DNA of 15,399 nt, taken from contig CAUBKG010000049.1 in the NCBI GenBank assembly GCA_958436475.1, forward strand, positions 1 through 15,399. The letters run 5' to 3'. The notes beneath the pieces were generated by a model, which was not told where the DNA came from, made no database searches, and saw only the letters and a program-made list of their open reading frames with translations. Shown here piece by piece: positions 1 through 7,290 of this stretch. Position numbers and translations under genes: made by a program. Source of the stretch: an uncultured Clostridia bacterium. Lineage in GTDB: Bacteria; Bacillota; Clostridia; Oscillospirales; Acutalibacteraceae. Positions within the stretch are counted from its first letter, which is position 1, and each line of letters opens with the position of its first letter.

Positions 1-44
1 TATCCTACATCAGGGGGCTTCTTGTCTATTGTCCGTTTTTACTG

Positions 45-75
45 GGGCGGTGCACGCCGCCCGGGGATTTTTATT
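45..75 (+). terminator. Possible rho-independent terminator at left edge
   Basis: A hairpin with arms GGGCGG (45-50) and CCGCCC (57-62) is followed within a few bases by GATTTTTATT. Read on the plus strand this resembles a terminator for a gene lying off the left edge and converging on the aldo/keto reductase. The arms are short and the T-run is not immediate, so the call is weak. No clear terminator for the reductase itself is visible on the minus strand in 1-123. Confidence 0.3.
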
Positions 76-123
76 GCCTCAAGAGGGCGTTTTATAAGCT
101 GTTTTTGCAGTGCTATTAAAAGG

Positions 124-1122
124 TCAGGCCAAAGGGGGGCGGTTCTGCGCCATTACGCCTACCAGCCTATGCGGAACATACGCCTCCTCGAGATAGGCGG
201 TTTCATCCGCTGTGAGCATGAGATCAACGGCCCTTGCCGCGCCCTCGATATGGTGGAACTTGGTTGCTCCCACAATGGGGGAGTCGGCCTTCGACAAAAG
301 CCAGGCAAGGGATACCTCCGTCATGGAAATCCCCCTCTTTTCGGCCAGCTCTGCCACCCGGCCTATGATGAGACGGTCCTGCTCCTGTGCAGCATCGTAT
401 TTGAACTTTGCAAAGCTGTCCGTCTCCAGGCGTTTTGATGTTTCTCCCGGCCGTTTTGCAAGCCGCCCGCCCGCGAGCGCGCTGTATGGTGTCAGGGCGA
501 TGTTTTCTTCCCTGCAATAAGGCCCCATTTCCCGCTCTTCTTCCCGGAAGATGAGGTTATAGTGCCCCTGAACGGAAACGAATTTTGCAAAGCCTTCTTT
601 TTCCGCCAGGGCGTTTGCCTTTGCAAGCTGCCAGGCATAGCAGTTGGAAATGCCGATGGCGCGCGCCTTGCCCGCTTTTACCGCGCGGTTCAGGCCGTCC
701 ATGATTTCAAACAGCGGCGTTTCATAATCCCACATGTGATAGATATACAGATCCACATAGTCCATTTGGAGGTTTTGAAGGCTTCTGTCCAGCATCGCTT
801 CAATATGCTCCTGCCCGCTGATGCCGGCCGCCGCTTCTTCCTTTGTGCGGGGGAGAAATTTAGTGGCAACCACCACCTCGTCCCGCGGAATCAGATTCCG
901 GAGAGCCCTCCCCAGAAACTGCTCGCTCGTCCCTTCCTGGTAAGCGAGCGCCGTATCGTAAAAATTGACGCCGAGTGCGAGCCCTCTTTTGATGATTTCG
1001 CGGGACTGCGCTTCATCCAGCGTCCAGCGGTGCGGCCCGCGTCCGGGGTCTCCGAAGCCCATGCATCCCATGCAGATCCGTGATACGGTGATGCCGGAGC
1101 TGCCTAGTTCGGTATATTTCAT
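124..1122 (-). CDS. Aldo/keto reductase
   Basis: A 332-residue protein of the NAD(P)H-dependent aldo/keto reductase superfamily, cytosolic, expected to reduce aldehydes or ketones to alcohols; the substrate cannot be read from sequence. The N-terminal LGSSGITVSRICMG is the usual first strand of the (beta/alpha)8 barrel. The catalytic tetrad is visible: Asp56 and Tyr61 in NFYDTALAY, Lys88 in ATKF, and His129 in YIYHMWD. The GISN motif and the C-terminal PIVGATK segment, part of the cofactor phosphate-binding region, are present. Length is normal and the frame intact. The start is set at 1122 because the minus strand reads AAGGAGATTTCT just before ATG; a longer frame to 1194 lacks a ribosome site and family similarity. 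It resembles the IolS/YajO-like subgroup. It appears monocistronic, with the hairpin-repeat array upstream and no obvious partner. Confidence 0.93.
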   Translation of the reverse strand: MKYTELGSSGITVSRICMGCMGFGDPGRGPHRWTLDEAQSREIIKRGLALGVNFYDTALAYQEGTSEQFLGRALRNLIPRDEVVVATKFLPRTKEEAAAGISGQEHIEAMLDRSLQNLQMDYVDLYIYHMWDYETPLFEIMDGLNRAVKAGKARAIGISNCYAWQLAKANALAEKEGFAKFVSVQGHYNLIFREEEREMGPYCREENIALTPYSALAGGRLAKRPGETSKRLETDSFAKFKYDAAQEQDRLIIGRVAELAEKRGISMTEVSLAWLLSKADSPIVGATKFHHIEGAARAVDLMLTADETAYLEEAYVPHRLVGVMAQNRPPLA

Positions 1123-1158
1123 AGAAATCTCCTTTCTAGCATTATCTATTCCCTTGGT

Positions 1159-1198
1159 CCGGCAAAAAAATGCCGGTTTTTTATTGTGAAGCAATAAA
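1159..1198. repeat. Partial hairpin-repeat unit 0 (two hairpins)
   Basis: Hairpin CCGGCA (1159-1164) / TGCCGG (1171-1176) with an all-A loop is followed by TTTTTT, so on the plus strand it looks exactly like a small rho-independent terminator. It is followed at once by TTTATTG (1180-1186) / CAATAAA (1192-1198). This order (GC hairpin, T-run, AT-rich hairpin, A-run, then a GC hairpin preceded by CAT) matches the ends of the two full units downstream, so I read it as the degenerate tail of a further copy. On the minus strand it lies in the leader of the aldo/keto reductase. Confidence 0.5.
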
Positions 1199-1363
1199 AC
1201 TCACCATGTGGGCCGTTTCCGGCCCACGGCCCCCAAATCCGTGCGCGGCGTAAGCAACGCCGTAGCGCAAAAAAATAGCCGCTAAACACAGCTCCCCCCC
1301 CCGAAAAATGGCGCTTCATTTCGCGGCTATTTTTTATAGATTGCCCCTGGCAATCTATAAAAA
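1199..1363. repeat. Structured tandem repeat unit 1 (four hairpins)
   Basis: Hairpin A: GTGGGCCG (1208-1215) / CGGCCCAC (1220-1227). Hairpin B: an outer GCGC (1243-1246) / GCGC (1265-1268) stem enclosing GGCGT / ACGCC (1247-1261). Hairpin C: AAAAAATAGCCGC (1270-1282) / GCGGCTATTTTTT (1323-1335) around a 40-nt loop that holds a run of nine C (1294-1302). Hairpin D: TATAGATTGCC (1335-1345) / GGCAATCTATA (1349-1359). The T-run of C can instead pair with the A-run after D, so C and D could compete. No ribosome site or credible gene is present. Confidence 0.75.
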
Positions 1364-1527
1364 TTGTCCATGTTGCCCGCTGCACGGGCAACGGACGTAA
1401 AATCACAGCGCGCGGCCTCGAAGAGACCGCATGCGCAAAAAAATAGCCACGGCCTCGAATTTGCCGAAAAATAACGCTCATTTCGCGGCTATTTTTTATA
1501 GATTGCCTGCGGCAATCTATAAAAATT
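1364..1527. repeat. Structured tandem repeat unit 2 (four hairpins)
   Basis: A second copy, offset about 164-168 bp from unit 1. Hairpins C (AAAAAATAGCC 1438-1448 / GGCTATTTTTT 1487-1497) and D (TATAGATTGCC / GGCAATCTATA, about 1497-1520) are nearly identical to unit 1. Hairpins A (GTTGCCCG 1372-1379 / CGGGCAAC 1385-1392) and B (GCGC, GCGG-CTC / GAG-CCGC, GCGC, 1408-1436) differ in sequence from unit 1 but keep the same pairing and layout. The C9 tract of unit 1 is absent here and the C loop is slightly shorter. Confidence 0.75.
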
Positions 1528-1602
1528 TATCGAAAAGTTGCGCTTTCTTATGCAACGGGCCTCTCATTTGGAGGGATAGGTGCAGAGGGATTTTATCCCT
1601 GC
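1528..1602. repeat. Partial hairpin-repeat unit 3 abutting the terminase gene
   Basis: After unit 2 the pattern continues with GTTGC (1537-1541) / GCAAC (1552-1556) in the place of hairpin A, and a bulged hairpin GCAGAGGGAT (1582-1591) / ATCCCTGC (1595-1602) roughly where hairpin B would be. No C or D hairpin follows; the small terminase ribosome site begins at about 1606. The second hairpin would sit in the leader of the terminase mRNA just before its ribosome site. I see no convincing sigma-A promoter for the phage operon between 1123 and 1620. Confidence 0.45.
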
Positions 1603-1620
1603 GGAAAGGAAGATGTGAAA

Positions 1621-2124
1621 ATGGCGGCCATTCGGAAGCAGCTCTCAGCCAAGGAACGGCTTTTTTGCCGGCTGTTTGCGGAAACCGGGAACCCGAGAGA
1701 AGCGGCGGCGAGGGCGGGGTATTCCGTCTTCCCCGAGCGCACCGGCCTGAAACTATTGGAACGTGCACGCATCCGGGAGGAAATCGCAGGCGCAGCGGGA
1801 GAGCACAAACAGCAAAGAACACCGGCGGCAAACGGGCTTTACAGGCTTGCCTTCGGAAGCACGGCGGACGCGCTGAAGCTCCTGTTCCGCGGGGAAAGCA
1901 TGGAGGAAGCGGAGCTCGAGAGCCTGGACCTTTTTTCCGTTTCCGAGGTGAAACGGCAGTCGGGCGGGGGAATGGAAATCAAGTTTTTCGACCGCCTCAA
2001 GGCGCTCGAACAGCTTTCTCAGCTCGAGGGCGGCGCAGAGCGGCGGGAAACGGCGTCCTTTTATGAGGCGCTGGAGCAGAGCGCGGCGGGGCTCGCCTCC
2101 GGACGGGAGGATATGCCGTCGTGA
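1621..2124 (+). CDS. terS: Phage terminase small subunit
   Basis: A 167-residue protein taken as the DNA-recognition subunit of the phage packaging motor, which binds cos/pac and recruits the large subunit. The N-terminus, with KQLSAKERLFCRLFAETGNP and then REAAARAGYS, follows the terminase_2 family pattern (an L-T-x-K-Q-x-x-F-like start, then an A-x-x-A-G-Y helix-turn-helix). The remainder is charged and helical, as expected for oligomerisation and large-subunit contact. The ATG at 1621 is preferred over GTG at 1615 because AAGGAAG (1606-1612) is at proper spacing only from the ATG. The stop overlaps the next gene's start as GTGA. It is the first gene of the phage cluster and lies next to the hairpin-repeat array. 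The call rests on the N-terminal motif and on position directly before an unmistakable large terminase. Confidence 0.85.
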   Translation: MAAIRKQLSAKERLFCRLFAETGNPREAAARAGYSVFPERTGLKLLERARIREEIAGAAGEHKQQRTPAANGLYRLAFGSTADALKLLFRGESMEEAELESLDLFSVSEVKRQSGGGMEIKFFDRLKALEQLSQLEGGAERRETASFYEALEQSAAGLASGREDMPS

Positions 2125-3371
2125 AATACGCTCCTTTTTCAGAAAAGCAGCGCATCGTCCTCGGATGGTGGTGCGGGCAAAGCCCCTACCAAAACCGGGA
2201 CGCCATCATCTGCGACGGCGCGGTCCGCAGCGGAAAAACCTTCTGCATGGCGCTTTCCTTTGTGGCATGGGCCATGCAGACCTTCGAGGATAAAAGCTTT
2301 GCCCTCTGCGGAAAAACCGTTTCCTCGCTGCGGCGCAACGCTGTGGAGCCGCTCACCGGGGAGCTGAAGGAGCTGGGCTTTCGCTGCACGCAGAAGCTTT
2401 CGCGCAATCGTTTGGAAATCAGCTGCGGCGGCAGAGCCAACCGGTTTTATCTCTTCGGCGGGCGGGATGAATCTTCCGCGTCGCTCATCCAGGGCGTCAC
2501 GCTCGCGGGCGTACTGTTCGACGAGGTGGCGCTCATGCCGCGCACCTTTGTGGAGCAGGCGCTGGCCCGCTGCTCGGTGGAAGGCTCCCGCTTCTGGTTC
2601 AACTGCAATCCGGATTTTCCCCATCACTGGTTTTACCGGGAATGGATTTTAAAAGCCCGGCAGAAAAACGCCCTTTACCTGCACTTTACGATGAAGGATA
2701 ACCCTGCGCTCAGTGAAAGCATCGTGCGCCGGTACGAATCGCTTTACAGCGGCCATTTTTACGAACGCTTCATCGAGGGAAAATGGGTGGCGGCGGAAGG
2801 GCTCGTGTATTCCATGTTTTCCGAGCGCGAGCACGTCTGCGAGCCGCCGGGCGGCTGCTCCCGGTATTACGTTTCCTGCGACTACGGCACGGTGAACCCC
2901 GCCTCCTTCGGCTTGTGGGGGGAGCGCGAAGGCGTATGGTACCGCTTGGCGGAATATTACTACAGCTCCAAACGCGAAGGAGAGCAGAAAACGGATGAGG
3001 AATATTACGAGGCGCTCTGCGCCCTCATCGGCGGCCGGGCGGTGGAAGCGGTGATTGTGGACCCCTCTGCGGCAAGCTTCATCGCGTGCATCCGGCGGCA
3101 TGGGAAATACCGGTGCATCCCGGCGAAGAACAACGTGATCGACGGCATTCGCCGGGTGTGCGACGCCCTGCGCGCGGGGGAGATCCGGATCGGCCTCTCC
3201 TGCCGGGACGCCATCCGGGAATTCCACCTTTACCGCTGGCAGGACGGAGGCGCGAAGGACGCTCCGCGCAAAGAAAACGACCACGCGATGGACGATATCC
3301 GCTATTTTGTGGAAACGGTGCTGGCGGGCGGGGAAGACGGCTTTTTTGCCCTCAGCACCGAACGCCGTTAA
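2121..3371 (+). CDS. terL: Phage terminase large subunit (ATPase/nuclease)
   Basis: A 416-residue DNA-packaging motor protein that hydrolyses ATP to pump DNA through the portal and cuts concatemers. The Walker A motif GAVRSGKT is at residues 33-40, the Walker B motif VLFDE ends at 135, and the segment FWFNCNPDFPHHWF (158-171) matches the region around motif III. The C-terminal RNase H-like nuclease has three acidic sites: Asp254 (SCDYGT), Asp314 (VIVDPSAAS) and Asp391/392 (HAMDDIRYF). It fits the terminase_3/PBSX-type large subunit. Start is GTG at 2121 overlapping the previous stop, with GGGAGG about 10 nt upstream, indicating translational coupling. All motor and nuclease residues are present and the frame is unbroken, so the protein should be functional. 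Confidence 0.96.
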   Translation: MKYAPFSEKQRIVLGWWCGQSPYQNRDAIICDGAVRSGKTFCMALSFVAWAMQTFEDKSFALCGKTVSSLRRNAVEPLTGELKELGFRCTQKLSRNRLEISCGGRANRFYLFGGRDESSASLIQGVTLAGVLFDEVALMPRTFVEQALARCSVEGSRFWFNCNPDFPHHWFYREWILKARQKNALYLHFTMKDNPALSESIVRRYESLYSGHFYERFIEGKWVAAEGLVYSMFSEREHVCEPPGGCSRYYVSCDYGTVNPASFGLWGEREGVWYRLAEYYYSSKREGEQKTDEEYYEALCALIGGRAVEAVIVDPSAASFIACIRRHGKYRCIPAKNNVIDGIRRVCDALRAGEIRIGLSCRDAIREFHLYRWQDGGAKDAPRKENDHAMDDIRYFVETVLAGGEDGFFALSTERR

Positions 3372-3389
3372 CAAAGGAGGTGTAATATT

Positions 3390-4523
3390 TTGGGACTTTT
3401 GAAGAAGAGCCGGAGCTTTGGCTCGGCCAGCGTTCAAACCGCGCGTGGCAGGGAAAAGGCCTATTCGGAGCTCATGCGGTTCGATGCGCTCCCCGCGGGG
3501 GAGTGGAGGCTTTACCGCTCCCTGCGCGAAGCGGTCCCGGCGATTGACGCCGCCATCGGCAAGCTCGTGCGCCTGTGCGGCACAGTGCGGGTCGGCGCAG
3601 GCGACCCGGAAGCCGAACGGGAGCTCTCCGATTTTCTTGCCCGGGTGCCGGTGGGGGCGACGGGAGAAGGCCTTTCCGCCTTTTTATCCTCCCATCTCGA
3701 GCAGCTGCTTACCTATGGCACGGCGGTGGGAGAGATCGTGCTTTCCTCCGACGGCGCAGCCGCGCTTTACTCCGCATCCCTCGAGGATGTGGTGCTGGAG
3801 GAGGGGGATTCCCCGCTTCGCCTGCGCATCTGCCGGCGCAGCGGGCTGAAAACCGTTCCCGTGCCGCACCCGGAGCGGGTGATCGTTTCGGCGCTGAACC
3901 CGGAGCCGGGGCATATCTATGGAACCTCGCTGCTAAGGGGGCTTCCCTTTGTCAGCGGGATTCTGCTCAAGATATACCGCGCTACGGGAGTCAACTTCGA
4001 CCGCATGGGCAACGTCCGCTTCGCCGTTACCTACAAGCCGCCCGGCGACGGGCTGGACCGCGGCACCGCAAAGGAACGCGCCCGGCAGATTGCGCAGGAG
4101 TGGTCTTCCGCCATGAGCAGCGACAGCGTACGCGATTTCGTGGCGGTCGGCGATGTGGATATCAAGGTCATCGGGGCGGATAACCAGATTCTCGATACCG
4201 AGGTGCCCGCGCGCCAGATGATGGAGCAGATCGTGGGCAAGCTCGGCATCCCGCCCTTTTTGCTCGGCCTGTCCTGGTCTACTACCGAGCGCATGTCCGC
4301 CCAGCAGGCGGATATCCTCACGAGCGAGCTGGAATATTACCGTGCACTGCTCAGCCCCGCTGTGCGGAAAATCTGCCGCATGTGGCTCGCGGCGAACGGC
4401 TATGCCTGCGAGCCGCAGGTGGAGTGGGAGCCGGTCAACCTGCAGGACGAGGTGGAGGAAGCAAAGGCGAGGCTTTACCGCGCACAGGCGGAACAACTGG
4501 AAAAGGAGGGGAAAAAGAATTGA
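3390..4523 (+). CDS. Phage portal protein
   Basis: A 377-residue protein expected to form the dodecameric ring at one capsid vertex through which DNA enters and to which the terminase docks. The call rests on position (directly after the large terminase and before the head protease), on length, and on portal-like features: a central SGILLKIYRATGVNFDRMG helix, the segment PARQMMEQIVGKLGIPPFLLG, and a C-terminal helical region ending in a charged coil that could form the crown. Start is TTG at 3390, chosen because a near-perfect AAAGGAGGTG (3373-3382) lies 7 nt before it and no ATG is nearby in frame. It ends in TTGA, overlapping the protease start. The exact portal family is not certain. Confidence 0.85.
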   Translation: MGLLKKSRSFGSASVQTARGREKAYSELMRFDALPAGEWRLYRSLREAVPAIDAAIGKLVRLCGTVRVGAGDPEAERELSDFLARVPVGATGEGLSAFLSSHLEQLLTYGTAVGEIVLSSDGAAALYSASLEDVVLEEGDSPLRLRICRRSGLKTVPVPHPERVIVSALNPEPGHIYGTSLLRGLPFVSGILLKIYRATGVNFDRMGNVRFAVTYKPPGDGLDRGTAKERARQIAQEWSSAMSSDSVRDFVAVGDVDIKVIGADNQILDTEVPARQMMEQIVGKLGIPPFLLGLSWSTTERMSAQQADILTSELEYYRALLSPAVRKICRMWLAANGYACEPQVEWEPVNLQDEVEEAKARLYRAQAEQLEKEGKKN

Positions 4524-5497
4524 AAGAAGGATATGTTTTGGAGAAATCACTGAGCGGCGTTTCGGCGGAGGACCTCGAAAAGATCAACCGCCTTTCCCGC
4601 CGCAAAATGAAAGCCGGGGAGGTTTATGTTTTTTCCGTCGTACTGTGCGATAACGAAATCGACCGGGACGGCGAGCGCTTTTCCATCCCCGCCCTCACAA
4701 AGCTCGCGGAGCTCTTCACCGGAAAAACGGGGATCTTCGACCACAGCATGAAAAGCGGCGACCAGACCGCCCGCATCTTTGAAACGGCGGTGGAGCGGGA
4801 TGATTCCCGCCGCACGAAGGCGGGCGAGCCCTACCACCGGCTGACCGCCCGGGCCTATATGCCCCGCACCACCCGCAACGAAGACCTGATCCTGGAGATC
4901 GATGCGGGCATCAAAAAGGAAGTGAGCGTGGGCTGCCGCGTCGGCCGTTCGGCCTGCTCGGTATGCGGAGCCGACCGCAAGGCGGCGGCCTGCGAGCACG
5001 TGAAGGGCCGCGTGTACACAAAGCAGGGCAGCGTTCCCTGCCATACGGTGCTCGAAGACCCGCTGGATGCATACGAATGGTCGTTTGTTGCCGTGCCGGC
5101 GCAGCCGGAGGCGGGCGTGATCAAATCGTATGCGGCGGAGAAAAAGCACACTTCGGCGGAAAATATCGTGAAGCGCCTTCGGGAAACGAGGGATGAAATC
5201 TGCCTCTCCGCGGGGGAAGCCTCCGCTCTGCTGCGCCATATTTTCGAGCTGCAGAGCCGGGCGGAGGAGGGGCACGAATACCGCGAACGGCTCACGAGGG
5301 AATTCGTGCGGCAGTTTGGAGCTTTACGCCCCGATATGGAGCTCACCGCCGCGAAAAGCGTGGCGGAACGCATGACGGTCAAGGAGCTTTCCGCCTTTAT
5401 CCGCGCGGCGGGGGAGCGGAAAGCAGCCCCGGAGCCTCAGCTTGCGCCTGCCAAAACAAAGGCGAGGCAGGAAAAAAACAGAGGATTCATGATTTAA
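4520..5497 (+). CDS. Phage prohead (head maturation) protease with C-terminal scaffold-like region
   Basis: A 325-residue protein. Residues about 30-205 look like the HK97-type U35 prohead protease, which cleaves the capsid/scaffold N-termini during maturation. The likely catalytic His75 is in GIFDHSMKS and Ser136 in KEVSVGCRV. Directly after the serine is a possible zinc-binding insertion, Cys146-x2-Cys149, then Cys158-x-His160, seen in some relatives. The tail (about 205-325) is charged and mostly helical and ends in a Pro/Ala/Lys-rich stretch. No separate scaffold gene exists in the cluster, so I infer that this tail acts as the scaffold. Start is TTG at 4520, overlapping the portal stop (TTGA), with AAAGGAGGGG 8 nt upstream. 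The same frame is open back to 4382, but that part overlaps portal coding sequence and is low-complexity. Confidence 0.82.
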   Translation: MKEGYVLEKSLSGVSAEDLEKINRLSRRKMKAGEVYVFSVVLCDNEIDRDGERFSIPALTKLAELFTGKTGIFDHSMKSGDQTARIFETAVERDDSRRTKAGEPYHRLTARAYMPRTTRNEDLILEIDAGIKKEVSVGCRVGRSACSVCGADRKAAACEHVKGRVYTKQGSVPCHTVLEDPLDAYEWSFVAVPAQPEAGVIKSYAAEKKHTSAENIVKRLRETRDEICLSAGEASALLRHIFELQSRAEEGHEYRERLTREFVRQFGALRPDMELTAAKSVAERMTVKELSAFIRAAGERKAAPEPQLAPAKTKARQEKNRGFMI

Positions 5498-5513
5498 AAA
5501 GGAGTGAAGGAAC

Positions 5514-5861
5514 ATGAAAGTAGCGTTCAACGGACTCGGCGAGCAGGTGGCCACCTTTACCGCCCCCTCGACCGTGAAAAAAGGAATGCTGGTGTTTATC
5601 AATATGAGCGGGAACGTCAACGCCTGCGCCGCAGACGCGGCGTTCTGCGGCGTTGCGCTTTCCTCACGGGACGGCATAGCCGCCGTCCAGCTGGGCGGGT
5701 ATGTCCGCATGCCCTATACGGGCAACGCGCCGGCAGTGGGTTACTGCGCGCTTGCGGCGGCCGGCAGTACGGAAGTAAAGCGCGTAACGGAAGGCGGCAG
5801 GGAGTACCTGGTGCTGGATGTGAACACCACCGATAAAACGGTCGGTTTCCTGCTGAAGTAA
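5514..5861 (+). CDS. Putative capsid decoration/stabilising protein (DUF2190-like)
   Basis: A 115-residue beta-rich protein. Features are an N-terminal segment running into a KKGMLVFINMSGNVNACA stretch, a GVALSSRDGIAAVQLGGYVRM segment, and GYCALAAAGSTEVKR. This pattern (a hydrophobic repeat in which a value is recorded, then compared with a gated surface loop) is what small capsid cement proteins of the DUF2190 type look like. Its position between protease and major capsid protein is classical for such decoration proteins. Start ATG 5514 follows AAAGGAGTGAAGG at good spacing. It would bind the outer capsid shell. The family call rests on pattern and context only. Confidence 0.65.
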   Translation: MKVAFNGLGEQVATFTAPSTVKKGMLVFINMSGNVNACAADAAFCGVALSSRDGIAAVQLGGYVRMPYTGNAPAVGYCALAAAGSTEVKRVTEGGREYLVLDVNTTDKTVGFLLK

Positions 5862-5880
5862 GGAAGGAGTGAAAAAGAAT

Positions 5881-6888
5881 ATGAGTTATCAGGATATGAG
5901 GCTGGAAAAGGCCATGTACCACACGCCGGGCAAAAGCTTTTCGGAGGTTTTGGAGGAGCTGGACCCCTCGGAAAACTACCGCGGCACCGAGCTCGAAGGG
6001 CTCGATTCGTATCAGCGTCAGCTCAAGCGGTTCGATATCAAGGTGAGCGGGCGCGGAAGCGACGCCGTGGAAAAATTCTTTCAGAGCTCCGATTCGGCCG
6101 CCCTCTTTCCGGAATATGTCTCCCGCGCGGTGAGAGGAGGCATGGAGGAGGCGAGCCGGCTCGGCGATATCATCGCCACCACCACCAAGATCGAGGGGCT
6201 CGATTACCGCACCATCACCTCCGTCCCGGGCGAGGAGGAAAAGGAACTGAAAAAGCTGGCCGAGGGAGCCGCCATCCCGCAGACCGTGGTCAAAACACAG
6301 GATAAGCTCGTAAAGCTCCAGAAGCGCGGGCGCATGCTGGTGGCGTCGTATGAGGCGCTCCGCTTCCAGCGGCTGGACCTTTTCACCGTCACGCTCCGCC
6401 AGATCGGGGCGTATATCGCCGCTTCCCGTTTTCAGGATGCGGTAAATGTGATCCTCTCGGGCGATGGGAACGACAGCGGCGCGGAAACCGTGAGCGCCGA
6501 AACGAGCGGCACGCTCACCTATACCGACCTGCTCACCCTCTGGAACAAGCTCGACCCGTACGAGCTCACCGCTATGGTCATGTCTCCCGCCACGATGACC
6601 AAGCTGCTGAACTTAAGCGAATTCAAGACCTCGCAGGCGGGCCTCGGCTTTCAGAACACCGGCCGCCCGGCAACGCCTCTCGGGGCGGTGGTGGTCAAGT
6701 CCTCCGCCGTGCCGGACGGCAAGATCATCGGCCTCGATAAAAGGTGCGCCCTCGAAATGGTGGTAGCTTCCGACGTCACGATGGAAACCGACCGCCTGAT
6801 CGACCGCCAGCTCGAGCGCGCCGCCATCACCTCCATTGCCGGCTTTGCGAAGATATTCCCGGAGGCTTCGAAAGTCCTTTCTATCTGA
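5881..6888 (+). CDS. Phage major capsid protein (HK97 fold)
   Basis: A 335-residue major head protein. Supporting features are the position after protease and decoration genes, the normal length, and the internal pattern: a charged N-terminal arm (about 1-75, candidate protease-removed delta region), an extended segment with TTTKIEGLDYRTITSVPGE resembling the E-loop, a long spine-helix-like stretch around LVASYEALRFQRLDLFTVTLRQIGAYIAASRFQDAV, and an A-domain-like end with VMSPATMTKLLNL, GRPATPLGAVVVKSS and LIDRQLERAAITSIAGFAKI. I chose ATG 5881 because the AAGGAG at 5864-5869 would overlap the alternative GTG at 5869. The frame is intact. This protein would form the icosahedral shell. Confidence 0.88.
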   Translation: MSYQDMRLEKAMYHTPGKSFSEVLEELDPSENYRGTELEGLDSYQRQLKRFDIKVSGRGSDAVEKFFQSSDSAALFPEYVSRAVRGGMEEASRLGDIIATTTKIEGLDYRTITSVPGEEEKELKKLAEGAAIPQTVVKTQDKLVKLQKRGRMLVASYEALRFQRLDLFTVTLRQIGAYIAASRFQDAVNVILSGDGNDSGAETVSAETSGTLTYTDLLTLWNKLDPYELTAMVMSPATMTKLLNLSEFKTSQAGLGFQNTGRPATPLGAVVVKSSAVPDGKIIGLDKRCALEMVVASDVTMETDRLIDRQLERAAITSIAGFAKIFPEASKVLSI

Positions 6889-6915
6889 ACGCCATGAGAA
6901 AGGAAGGTGAGCGGC

Positions 6916-7290
6916 ATGGTGGATATCAGCGAAACGGTTCATGAATTTGCCCGTCTCGCGGGCCTCACGGAGGAAGAGGCGGCGCCGTGGTCGGCCTGGT
7001 GCCTTTCGGCACAGGCGGAGCTCGCGGCAAGGCTTCGGGGGGGCGTTTCGTGGCAGGAGGAGCACACGCGCCTCGCGGCGGCCGCAGCGGCTCTGGCCTG
7101 CTACCGCTACCGCCTCGCCGAGCAGACGATAGACCCGTTTCAATCCTTTTCCGCGGGGGATGTGAAGCTCGGGCGTTCGGCCTCCGCGGAGATCGGCGCC
7201 TCCGAAAGGCTGAAGGATGAGGCTCTGCGGTCGGTGGGCGATCTTCTGGAGGAGGATGCATTCCTCTTTTGGTCGGTGGGCGCGCCATGA
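6916..7290 (+). CDS. Putative head-tail connector (gp6-like)
   Basis: A 124-residue, mainly alpha-helical protein directly after the major capsid gene. Its N-terminal helices (ETVHEFARLAGLTEEEAAPWSA) and the alanine-rich AAAAAALACYRYRLAEQ helix resemble HK97 gp6/SPP1 gp15-type connectors, which form the first ring beneath the portal. The ATG at 6916 is chosen over GTG 6907 because AGGAAGG (6901-6907) is 8 nt away only from the ATG. The stop overlaps the next start as ATGA. Assignment is by length, helical pattern and place in the cluster; sequence identity to a known connector was not testable. Confidence 0.62.
   Translation: MVDISETVHEFARLAGLTEEEAAPWSAWCLSAQAELAARLRGGVSWQEEHTRLAAAAAALACYRYRLAEQTIDPFQSFSAGDVKLGRSASAEIGASERLKDEALRSVGDLLEEDAFLFWSVGAP

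Noticed and set aside
22..520. Plus-strand open frames opposite the aldo/keto reductase
   Set aside because: They are shadows of an intact gene with a full catalytic tetrad and have no ribosome sites or recognisable domains.
1146..1481. 111-codon minus-strand frame across the repeat array
   Set aside because: Its apparent internal peptide repetition simply reflects the DNA repeat. Indels between units shift the frame internally, it has no good ribosome site, and hairpins explain the conservation better.
1159..1602. CRISPR array
   Set aside because: The period is about 164-168 bp with internal structure; there are no short identical repeats with regular unique spacers and no cas genes.
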